Part shown: positions 25,006-32,600 of the stretch, in pieces
Numbering within the stretch: position 1 is the stretch's first letter
How the letters are laid out: each line of letters starts with the position of its first letter
NCBI GenBank assembly: GCA_016860685.1
Contig: BOJX01000026.1
Location: forward strand, 1-35,695
Length of the DNA stretch: 35,695 nucleotides
From: Planctomycetota bacterium
GTDB taxonomy: Bacteria > Planctomycetota > Phycisphaerae > UBA1845
Direction: 5' to 3'
Made by a program: the position numbers and the translations under genes
Notes under the pieces: generated by a model
What the model was told of the DNA's origin: nothing
Database searches by the model: none
What the model saw: only the letters and a program-made list of their open reading frames with translations

Positions 25006-26115
25006 TCAAAGAGGGGCACGACCTTGCACCGCCGCCGTCGGCGCGGTGCGATCCGACACCATCCCGCTCGCGGCGGGGTCAGGGAAGTTGACCGTCCGCG
25101 TAATGCGCCACGGACGGCGTCCGAGGACGTAAAAGTGATTGCGCATCACAAGTTCGCAGCAAAGCCCGATCCCGACCAGCGCCAGGCTCCCGACGCCCAG
25201 AACCGCCGCCAGCAGCACCGGCACATCCAGGATCGGCGCTTTTCCCAGCCCGCGCACCACGCCGTAGCCGCCGACCAGCGCCCCCGCTGCAAAAAGATAT
25301 CCCGCCACTTTCGCAAAAAGATGCGACGGGCGCGTCCGGTACTTGAAGAGCAGGCGGACCAGCGCCAGATCCGCCAGCACGCGCGGGATGCGCGAGAACC
25401 CGTATTTGCTGACGCCGACGACGCGCGGGCGGTGGCGCACGACGATCTCCGCCACCGTCCCGCCCCGCGCCCGCACGTACACCGGAAGAAACCGGTGCAT
25501 CTCGCCGTAAAGCTGGCTCGGATCCAGGGCGCCCCGGCGGTACGCCTTCAGCGTGCATCCGTAGTCGTGCAGCGGAAGGCTCGTCGCCTTCGAGATCAAC
25601 CGGTTGGCGACGCGGGACGCGAAGCTGCGCAGCGCGTCGTCGTGGCGGTCCCGCCGCCACCCGCTGACGCAGGCGTAACCTTCGTCGAGTTTCTCGATCA
25701 GACGGCGCATCTCTGACGGATCGTTCTGACGGTCACCGTCCATCGTGATGATGACGTCGCCCGTCGCCGCCTCCAGCCCCGCCGCCAGCGCCGCCGTCTG
25801 TCCGAAGTTGGCTGCGAAGTGAATGACGCGGATTCTCGCGTCGCCGCGGGCCAGCTCGTCGAGCGCGCGATCCGTCCCGTCGCGGCTCCCGTCATTGACG
25901 ACGACGATCTCGTATGACCGCCCCAGGGCGTCCGCCTCTCGGCGCACTTCCTCCAGCAGCGGACCGACGTTCCCGGCCTCGTCGTATGCCGGAATCACAA
26001 TCGAGAGTGCGGGCGATCTGCTTGACGACGCCCTTCCGCCCGGCGCCTGCGTCTCCGCGCGGAACGCGGAATCCGCGCCGCCGACCTCGTTCCGCGCCTG
26101 GTTCATTCGGGTCAT
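25006..26115 (-). CDS. GT2 glycosyltransferase with two C-terminal membrane helices (ArnC/GtrB type)
   Basis: The 369-residue enzyme carries GT-A blocks L-S-I-V-I-P-A-Y-D-E (37-46), V-V-V-N-D-G-S-R-D-G (71-80), D-G-D at 126-128 and A-N-F-G-Q-T-A-A-L. V-R-H-R-P-R follows, then two hydrophobic helices (near 268-290 and 295-322). This layout is that of undecaprenyl-phosphate sugar transferases such as ArnC and GtrB, which make the lipid-linked donor later used outside the membrane by GT-C enzymes. A 35-residue disordered, Ser/Arg-rich N-terminus precedes the domain. The ATG overlaps the LAB_N gene stop (ATGA), so the two are translated as a pair. 114 bases separate it from the aminotransferase. 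Confidence 0.9.
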   Translation of the reverse strand: MTRMNQARNEVGGADSAFRAETQAPGGRASSSRSPALSIVIPAYDEAGNVGPLLEEVRREADALGRSYEIVVVNDGSRDGTDRALDELARGDARIRVIHFAANFGQTAALAAGLEAATGDVIITMDGDRQNDPSEMRRLIEKLDEGYACVSGWRRDRHDDALRSFASRVANRLISKATSLPLHDYGCTLKAYRRGALDPSQLYGEMHRFLPVYVRARGGTVAEIVVRHRPRVVGVSKYGFSRIPRVLADLALVRLLFKYRTRPSHLFAKVAGYLFAAGALVGGYGVVRGLGKAPILDVPVLLAAVLGVGSLALVGIGLCCELVMRNHFYVLGRRPWRITRTVNFPDPAASGMVSDRTAPTAAVQGRAPL

Positions 26116-26735
26116 CCGCCGGAGACCTCCAACGAAGCGGCGCCGTCGCGCGCCATCGCGTCACCGTCAAGCGACGCGCGTGACCTGACCGCTCGCTCCT
26201 CGACCGCGTCCCGATGCGCCTCCGCCCGCCGCCGGATCAGCAGCAGATTGCGCACGTAAATCACGCACCCCAGCGCCTGTCCGAAAAGAAACACCGGATC
26301 CCGCCGGTGATACGCGTACGTCATCAGGCTGATCCCCCCCGCCAGCGACAGCCACCAGAACGCGATCGGAACATAACTTCGCTTCCGTCGCTCGCTGGCG
26401 ATCCACTGCACGACGAACCGCATCATGAACACGCCCTGCGCCGCGAACCCGAAGATCACCCACGGATTCGACAGCGTCCCCCGGACGCGCTCGACCCACC
26501 CCGTCGGGGCGATCCCCTCGCCGATCAGGCGCTCGACTTCCCGCCGGAACGCCGCGTCATCCACCTCGTCGCGCCCCAACTCAATGATCCGCTGACGCAG
26601 TTCTTCGGGCGGAACTCCGGTCTGCGCCGCGTCGGCGGTGGATATCGCGCCGGTGGCGTCGCTCTGCCCGAAGACGAGGGAACTCGCCGCGGTGAAACCC
26701 AGGGTCAGCGCCGCCCACGCCTGGCACACTCTCAT
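26112..26735 (-). CDS. LAB_N (lipid-A-disaccharide synthase N-terminal domain) membrane protein
   Basis: The protein has 207 residues. ATG 26735 opens a signal peptide-like segment (A-W-A-A-L-T-L-G-F-T-A-A-S-S-L). Residues about 92-168 form the LAB_N domain: W-V-I-F-G-F-A-A-Q-G-V-F-M-M-R-F-V-V-Q-W, then A-F-W-W-L-S-L-A-G-G-I, then G-Q-A-L-G-C-V-I-Y-V-R-N-L. This domain lacks the LpxB catalytic part. It commonly accompanies GT2 polyprenol-phosphate transferases, and its function is not firmly known. No ribosome site precedes the ATG, but a TTGACA lies about 30 bases upstream, so the transcript might be leaderless. It is the first gene of the cassette. Confidence 0.85.
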   Translation of the reverse strand: MRVCQAWAALTLGFTAASSLVFGQSDATGAISTADAAQTGVPPEELRQRIIELGRDEVDDAAFRREVERLIGEGIAPTGWVERVRGTLSNPWVIFGFAAQGVFMMRFVVQWIASERRKRSYVPIAFWWLSLAGGISLMTYAYHRRDPVFLFGQALGCVIYVRNLLLIRRRAEAHRDAVEERAVRSRASLDGDAMARDGAASLEVSGG

Positions 26736-26740
26736 GAAGG

Positions 26741-26771
26741 GGTATCGTTCCGAACCGGATGATCGTGTCAA
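26741..26771 (-). promoter_or_regulatory. Candidate promoter of the glycan cassette (TTGACA -35)
   Basis: The minus strand has an exact TTGACA at 26771-26766, followed after 18-19 bases by a weak -10 (CGATAC/GATACC, 26747-26741). Initiation would then fall at or within a base of the LAB_N ATG (26735), which has no Shine-Dalgarno. The -10 is poor, so the call is tentative. Confidence 0.3.
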
Positions 26772-26858
26772 CCACCTGTCCGCCGGATCCGCAATCCTCC
26801 AGCATGCGCCGCCCGGCAACGACAACACGAAACGCCACCCGGCTGGGCGCCGGCGGAC

Positions 26859-27485
26859 TCACCGCGACCGGGCCTCTTCTCGCGACGGCAACCGGTCGAG
26901 GGACGTTCGGGGAACACAGACCGTCGGTGAACCACGCGGGACGGCGGCGTGTTGCGGACCGGTGTCGAGCATCGGGCCTGATACGTCGCGAAAGCGTTCG
27001 TGGCAGGAGATACACGTGGCGTTGATATGCGTCAGCGTTTCACGCGCCCCGTCCAGGTCGCCCGCGTCGATCCGGGCTCGCAGCATCCCGGCTTGTTCGC
27101 CGAGCGTCGCCGCCAGCGCCTCAAACGCACGGCGATCCGCCTGACTGAAGCGGACATGAGCGACCGCATCGGGCAGTTTTTCCGCCGCCGCCTCCAGACC
27201 GGCCGCCGGTCCCGCCATCCTCGTCAAGGCGGCGGCGCGCTGGGACACGGTCGCGGACAACCCCACGTCCACCTCCTGAGGCCACGCCGTGCGCGCGGCA
27301 TGCTCCACTTCCGTCATGATGGCTCGCAGGCGGTCGCTGAAGACGCCGTGCTCGTGGGGGCTTCGACCGGACGCGGGTTCGGTCTGAACCGGTCCGCGAT
27401 CCGACTTCGCACAGGCGCCCAGACCGGCTGCCGCAGCGACCAACGCAAGCACGGCGCCCCCACGTCTGAATGCGTGACTTCGCAT
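26859..27485 (-). CDS. Cytochrome c'-like lipoprotein
   Basis: A 208-residue exported protein. The signal peptide ends in a lipobox (G-L-G-A-C, lipidated Cys25). A mostly helical body follows, and then one heme-binding motif C158-I-S-C161-H162 followed by E-R-F-R-D, the C-x-x-C-H-x-x-F-R form typical of cytochrome c'/c-556 four-helix proteins, which place the heme near the C-terminus. About 45 residues follow the heme site, longer than usual for the family, with no recognised domain. AGAGGA precedes the ATG. It could act in gas sensing or binding, or in electron transfer. It is divergent from the porin gene and separated from the glycan cassette by 123 bases. Confidence 0.82.
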   Translation of the reverse strand: MRSHAFRRGGAVLALVAAAAGLGACAKSDRGPVQTEPASGRSPHEHGVFSDRLRAIMTEVEHAARTAWPQEVDVGLSATVSQRAAALTRMAGPAAGLEAAAEKLPDAVAHVRFSQADRRAFEALAATLGEQAGMLRARIDAGDLDGARETLTHINATCISCHERFRDVSGPMLDTGPQHAAVPRGSPTVCVPRTSLDRLPSREEARSR

Positions 27486-27700
27486 AAGCGATCCTCTCGA
27501 CCGTCGCACGCTCTGCGACGGTGGAAACGGCTACGTCGTTGTTTCAAGACGTCCACAGTGGCGCGGAACAGGAACGCTTTGTTCTCCTTGACATCGCGGT
27601 GCGACGCCAAGGCCCGGCGGTCGTGGCTCGGACTTGAAACAATATTCGAGTCATCCCGCAGGTCGGGTTGACGCAACACTCCCCGATCTCTAAACAGAAT

Positions 27701-27715
27701 TGGCACTTATCATGC
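27701..27715 (+). promoter_or_regulatory. Candidate sigma-54 promoter upstream of the porin gene
   Basis: TGGCAC-N5-ATGC has the invariant GG-N10-GC spacing of sigma-54 (-24/-12) promoters, with TGGCAC perfect and ATGC against the consensus TTGC. It would start transcription near 27726, giving a leader of about 200 bases. The same bases form an inverted repeat TGGCA-N7-TGCCA, so a repressor operator is an alternative. Confidence 0.4.
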
Positions 27716-27756
27716 CAGAGGATCCTGAGAGTCAAGCGGATTCGCGGTTCGTTGGC

Positions 27757-27769
27757 GGGGGGGGGGGGG
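27757..27769 (+). repeat. Homopolymeric G tract (13 G)
   Basis: Thirteen consecutive G residues lie in the leader of the porin gene, 158 bases before its ATG. Tracts of this length are slippage-prone and can tune expression between cells, but they are also prone to sequencing-length error. Confidence 0.9.
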
Positions 27770-27927
27770 TGCAGCCTCCCTTCCTCCGGATCGGATTGCG
27801 GAGTTCTGCTCCGCGGGGGAACCAAGGCCCGTGATTGCTCTGGCGCGGAACCGGCCGGGGTCCGCGATCCGGGTGTGAGCAACGGGCTTGCTCAGAAGAT
27901 CAATGCGGCGACTGCGCTGCGGCATTT

Positions 27928-29283
27928 ATGATTGGCGCCCGATCCATCCCGATGTGTATTGCCGTGTGTGCCGCTGTCGTTGGGTCGAGTGCTGCGGCGA
28001 ATGTCGTCCGGGCCGTCGAAGCCTGGCCCGGCACGGTTCCTCCCACGCCCGCCCCGCCAAGTGAATCCACGTCAAGCGCCTCGCCTCAGGATCGTCAGGC
28101 GGCGCAGCCCCCGCCTCAGGCGTTCGCCGACCCCGCGGGAGCGACGGCGACCGGAGACTGGGGAGGACGGCGGCGGGATCTCAAGTCCGCAGGGGTGGAT
28201 TTTCAGCTTTATTACAATCAGCAGTTTCAGGCGGTGCTCAAAGGCGGACGCACCACCGGCGGAAGCCCTCGAGGCAGCGCGTCGTTCGACCTGATCCTGA
28301 TCCTCGATCTGGAGAAGCTCGCGGCGATGCCCGAGACCGAGGCGCTCCTCCACGCGCAGCAGAACTGCGGGCTGGGCGTCAACGCGTACGTCGACGGCCT
28401 GACGCAGGTCAACGACGACGCCGACGGGCATGTCGATCTCCACATCGGGCAGGCGTGGGTGCGCAAGCATTTCCTCGACCGCCGCGTCAGTCTGACCGTC
28501 GGATTCCTCGATTTTCAGACGATTGTGGACCGCAACGCCGTCGCCAACAGCGAGGACAAGCAGTTCCTGCACCAGATGCTGGACAACAACCCGCTGATTC
28601 CGCTGAACATCGGGCTTGGCGCGGCGCTTTCGCTCAAGCCGATTCCGCAATACACGCTTACCGCCGGCGCCGGCGACGCCGAGTCCATCCTGTACAAGCC
28701 CGGATTCTCGACCGCGCTGCACGACGATTCCGCGTTCTTCGCCTACCTGGAGCACGAGATCGCGTTGACGTTGCCCTCCCCTCGTGGGTCGTTGCCCGGA
28801 AGCTGGCGCGTCGGGCTGGTCTACGACCCGCGCGACAAGAACGTGCTGCTTGACGAAGACGAGAAGCCGCGCACCCGGACGGACGACTACGGCTACTACG
28901 TCAGCGCCGATCAGCGAGTCTTCCGGGAGCAGGCGGGATCGGAGCAGGGGCTGTCAATATTCGGTCGGTACGGCTACCGCGACTCGCGCCTGAATCGCAC
29001 GAACACGTTCTGGTCCGCGGGCGTCTCATACCGCGGTCTGGTCCCGGGTCGCGACAACGACGTCGCCGCCTTCGGGTTCGCCGCGCAGACGTCGTCCGCA
29101 CAGTATCGGCGCTTCGTCAACGAAACCGCCGGCACGGAGGCCGTGTACGAACTGTACTACGCCATCGAGTTGGCGCCGTGGTGCGTTCTGACGCCGGATG
29201 TCCAGTACGTCCACAACCCCGGCGCCATCGACGGCGTGGGTCATGCCGTCACGGCGGGCGTGCGCCTTCGCCTGTCGTTCTGA
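27928..29283 (+). CDS. OprB-family carbohydrate-selective outer-membrane porin
   Basis: The protein has 451 residues. ATG 27928 gives a signal peptide (M-I-G-A-R-S-I-P-M-C-I-A-V-C-A-A-V-V-G, cleavage near A-A-A), followed by a Pro/Ser/Ala-rich linker to about residue 70. The mature part begins G-D-W-G-G-R-R-R-D-L-K-S-A-G-V-D-F, the standard OprB entry, and continues as alternating beta strands (L-H-I-G-Q-A-W-V-R, L-T-V-G-F-L-D-F-Q, R-V-G-L-V-Y-D, L-S-I-F-G-R-Y-G-Y-R). It ends in aromatic V-R-L-R-L-S-F, the terminal signal for the outer-membrane assembly machinery. These porins admit glucose and other sugars. No clear ribosome site precedes the ATG, and an ATG at 27952 is possible. This gene confirms a diderm cell. 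Confidence 0.88.
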   Translation: MIGARSIPMCIAVCAAVVGSSAAANVVRAVEAWPGTVPPTPAPPSESTSSASPQDRQAAQPPPQAFADPAGATATGDWGGRRRDLKSAGVDFQLYYNQQFQAVLKGGRTTGGSPRGSASFDLILILDLEKLAAMPETEALLHAQQNCGLGVNAYVDGLTQVNDDADGHVDLHIGQAWVRKHFLDRRVSLTVGFLDFQTIVDRNAVANSEDKQFLHQMLDNNPLIPLNIGLGAALSLKPIPQYTLTAGAGDAESILYKPGFSTALHDDSAFFAYLEHEIALTLPSPRGSLPGSWRVGLVYDPRDKNVLLDEDEKPRTRTDDYGYYVSADQRVFREQAGSEQGLSIFGRYGYRDSRLNRTNTFWSAGVSYRGLVPGRDNDVAAFGFAAQTSSAQYRRFVNETAGTEAVYELYYAIELAPWCVLTPDVQYVHNPGAIDGVGHAVTAGVRLRLSF

Positions 29284-29619
29284 GAGCGACTGAGCCGACG
29301 CACATCGGGGGTTATTCTGAGTCTGTCGGAGGAGACGCATTCCCGGGGGAAACGGCAAGGCCGAGCCAAGGCGCGATTTCATAACCGAGCCGCCCCGGTA
29401 AGGTTGTGTTTTTCCTGAAGGTTCGCCGGAAGTTTTCAAACATCGGTTTCGCCTCCGCGCGAATGTGGAAGTTCGCGGTTCGCCCGGATTGGACCTTTGT
29501 TCTGCTGTCATCAAGCCGCTCGTCGCGGCGTGACATTCTCGCCGCCATCGGATGTAATCGCCTGGTCATGCGGACATGTCTTGTGGGCGTCGCTCGGCGT
29601 CGGGGGGTAGCGGGTAGGG
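29284..29619. other. 336-base intergenic region before uvrA
   Basis: I see no supported gene, terminator or SOS/LexA-type box here. Short open frames crossing it continue into uvrA in a non-coding frame and lack natural composition. The last bases (GGGGGGTAG, GGGTAGGG) sit just before the uvrA ATG and may act as a weak ribosome site. Confidence 0.55.
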
Positions 29620-32600
29620 ATGGGGCGGCGGGGAAAGACGGACAAAGCGGAGATCCTCAAGGAAGCCGAACCTGCGTCGCGAGGCGGCGACGCTTCGCGG
29701 GGCGGCGATGCGGCGCAGCGCGCGGGCGGGACCGCGCGACCCTCGGGCGGTGGAAAGCAGGAGGCCGGGAGGACTGCCGCCGGGACATCCGCGACCAAGC
29801 CCGCCGCCGGGAAGGTCGCCGCCCGGCGCGCCGCCACGAAGCGCGTCCCCGCAAAGTTCGCGGCCAAGCCCAGCGCTGCTAAGGCAGGCGAAGCGCCTGT
29901 CGCCCCGAAGCCCGCCGGCCGGGTTGCTGCGAAGCCCGCCGGGGGAAAACCCGCCCCGGGGAAGCCTGGTGTCCGGGAGTCCGTGACCGGTCCGGATGCG
30001 CCGCCTTCGCCCGGCTGGCTGACCGTGGTCGGGGCGACGCAGAACAATCTGAAGGGCGTCACGGTCGGGTTCCCGCTGGGGCGGTTCGTGTGCGTGACGG
30101 GCGTGTCGGGATCGGGCAAGAGTTCGCTGGTCAACGACGTGCTCTGCGAGACGCTGCTGCGCGACCTGAACGGCGCGACGGGCACGACGCCCGGCGCGTG
30201 CCGGCGGATCGACGGAACCGAGCACCTCGACAAGGTCATCGCGATCGACCAGACCCCGATCGGACGCACGCCGCGCTCCAACCCCGCTACGTACATCAAG
30301 CTCTTCGACCTGATCCGTGACCTTTATGCGGCGCTGCCGGATGCGAAGGTGCGCGGGTACACGAAGAGCCGGTTCAGTTTCAACGTCGCGTCCGGGGAGC
30401 GCGGCGGCGGGCGCTGCGAGGCGTGCGAGGGGAACGGGTCGAACCGGCTGGACATGGATTTTCTCGCCGACGTCTGGGTGACGTGTCCGGTGTGCGAGGG
30501 GAAGCGGTTCAGTCGGGAGACGCTGCACGTTCTTTACAAGGGCAGGAGCATCGCGGACGTGCTGGACATGGACGTGCAGCAGGCACTGGAGCATTTCGCG
30601 CACCAGCCGAAGATCGCGGCGATGCTTCAGACATTTCACGACGTGGGGCTGGATTACGTTAAGCTGGGTCAGCCGTCGCCGACGTTGTCGGGCGGAGAGG
30701 CGCAGCGGATCAAGCTGGCCCGGGAGCTGGTGAAGGTGGCGACTGGACGGACGCTTTACATCCTCGATGAGCCGACGACGGGGCTGCATTTCGAGGACGT
30801 GCGCAAGCTGCTGGAAGTGCTGCACCGTCTCGTGGACGCGGGCAACACGGTGGTCGTCGTCGAGCACAATCTCGACGTCGTCAAGACGGCGGACTGGGTG
30901 ATCGATCTCGGTCCCGAGGGAGGCGAGGACGGCGGGAGGGTCGTTGCGGAAGGCACGCCGGAGGAGGTGGCGAAGACCGAGGGGAGTCATACCGGGGAGG
31001 CGTTGCGGGGGGCGTTGAACGTCGAATTGCGAAGCGCGAATAATGAAATGCCGGCGGAAACCGGATCATCGCCGGTCTCGGGCAGGCGGCAGCGCAAGCG
31101 GGCGGCGGCAGGAAAAATCGCAAGCGATGTTCACTCGTCACACGCGATGCGCGGTTCGCAATACGGCGACGCTATCCGGGTCCGGGGCGCGTCGGAGCAC
31201 AATCTGAAGCACGTGAACGTCGACGTTCCGCACCGGGCGATGACGGTGTGCTGCGGGCCGTCGGGCAGCGGGAAGACGAGCTTCGCGATCGACACGCTCT
31301 ACGTCGAGGGTCAGCGGCGGTACATCGAGTCGCTCTCGGCCTACGCAAGGCAGTTCCTCGGGCAGATGCAGAAACCTCGCGTCGAGCACATCGACGGTCT
31401 CGCCCCGGCGATCTGCATTGAGCAGAAGTCCGCGGGGCGTTCGCCGCGCTCGACGGTGGGGACCGTGACGGAGATCTACGACTACCTGCGCGTGTTGTGG
31501 GCGCGGCTGGCGGAGGGATATTGTCCGAACTGCGACGTGCCGGTGGGGACGCAGACCGCGGATCAGATCGTCGAGCGGCTTCTGGCGCTGGGGGACGGAG
31601 CGGCGGTGACGCTGCTGTCTCCGATCGAACCCGAGGGACAGGAGACGTACGCGCAGCTCCTCGAACGCGAGCGCAAGCAGGGTTACGCGCGGGTGCGCCT
31701 CGACGGCAGGATCGTCTCGCTCGACGCTGCGCCGGAAGTGGACGCGCGAGCGGCGCATCGGGTCGAGCTGGTGATCGACCGCCTGACGATCCGTACCGCT
31801 CAGCGCACGCGCCTTGCGGAGAGCGTCGAGCACGCGCTGTCGCGCGGCGAAGGCGTGATGATCGCGTCAACCACTTCGTCGCCGCGTGACGAAAGCGTTT
31901 CGCCGGGAGGCGACGAGGAATCCGGTCCACGTCCCAGAGAACTACGCTTCTCGCAGCATCGCGCGTGCGAGGAGTGCGGCGAGAGTTTTGAGGAGCTGAC
32001 GCCGCATCATTTCTCCTTCAACAGCCGGCTCGGGTGGTGTGAGAATTGCGAGGGGCTGGGCGTGCAGAAGGGGGCGAACCCGTCGGCGATCATCACGAAC
32101 CCCCGACGGTCGATCCTTGACGGCGCGGTAGCGGGCTGGGGACGGATCCCGCGCGGGTCGATGCTGCACCGTCTGGTGTGCGCCGTGGCGAAGACGATCG
32201 GGTTTGATCCGGAGGTCGCGTGGGCGGACCTGGAGGAGGGGCCTCGCCGGACGTTTCTGCACGGCGCCGGCGACCGGTGGATCGAGGTAAACGCCGGTTT
32301 ACGCATCCGATGGCGCGGGTTCTACCCGGCGATCCACCGGGCGACGCTGGCGAACTGGGTCTACCGGCAACGGCTGGGCGAGATGGCGGTGGACGTGCCG
32401 TGCGAGGCATGCGCCGGAAGCCGCCTTCGTCCGGACGCAAGGGCGGCGCGGTTCCGCGGGCGGCGGTTGTCCGAGGTGTGCGCGATGCCGATGTCGGAGG
32501 CGCTGGCGTGGTTCGAGGGGCTGCGGCTGGATGCGCGGGAGAAGCGCGTGGCGGGCGATCTGGTGGACGAGGTGCGGTCGCGGCTTCGCTTTCTGGTGGA

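Larger units (their letters stand above)
27486..27927. other. 442-base divergent intergenic region
   Basis: This spacer between the cytochrome c'-like gene (minus) and the porin gene (plus) has no convincing gene. It contains a sigma-54-like element (27701-27715), a G13 tract (27757-27769), a small GCGGAG/CTCCGC hairpin (27798-27814) and a locally lower GC stretch around 27630-27730. Confidence 0.6.

Noticed and set aside
27798-27814. GCGGAG-TTCTG-CTCCGC hairpin in the porin leader
   Set aside because: A six-base stem is expected by chance at this GC content. There is no flanking signal to call it a riboswitch or attenuator.
29284-29619. Possible SOS box before uvrA (GTTC repeats near 29470)
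   Set aside because: The two GTTC units are three bases apart rather than the seven of the alphaproteobacterial box, and no GAAC-N4-GTTC site is present.
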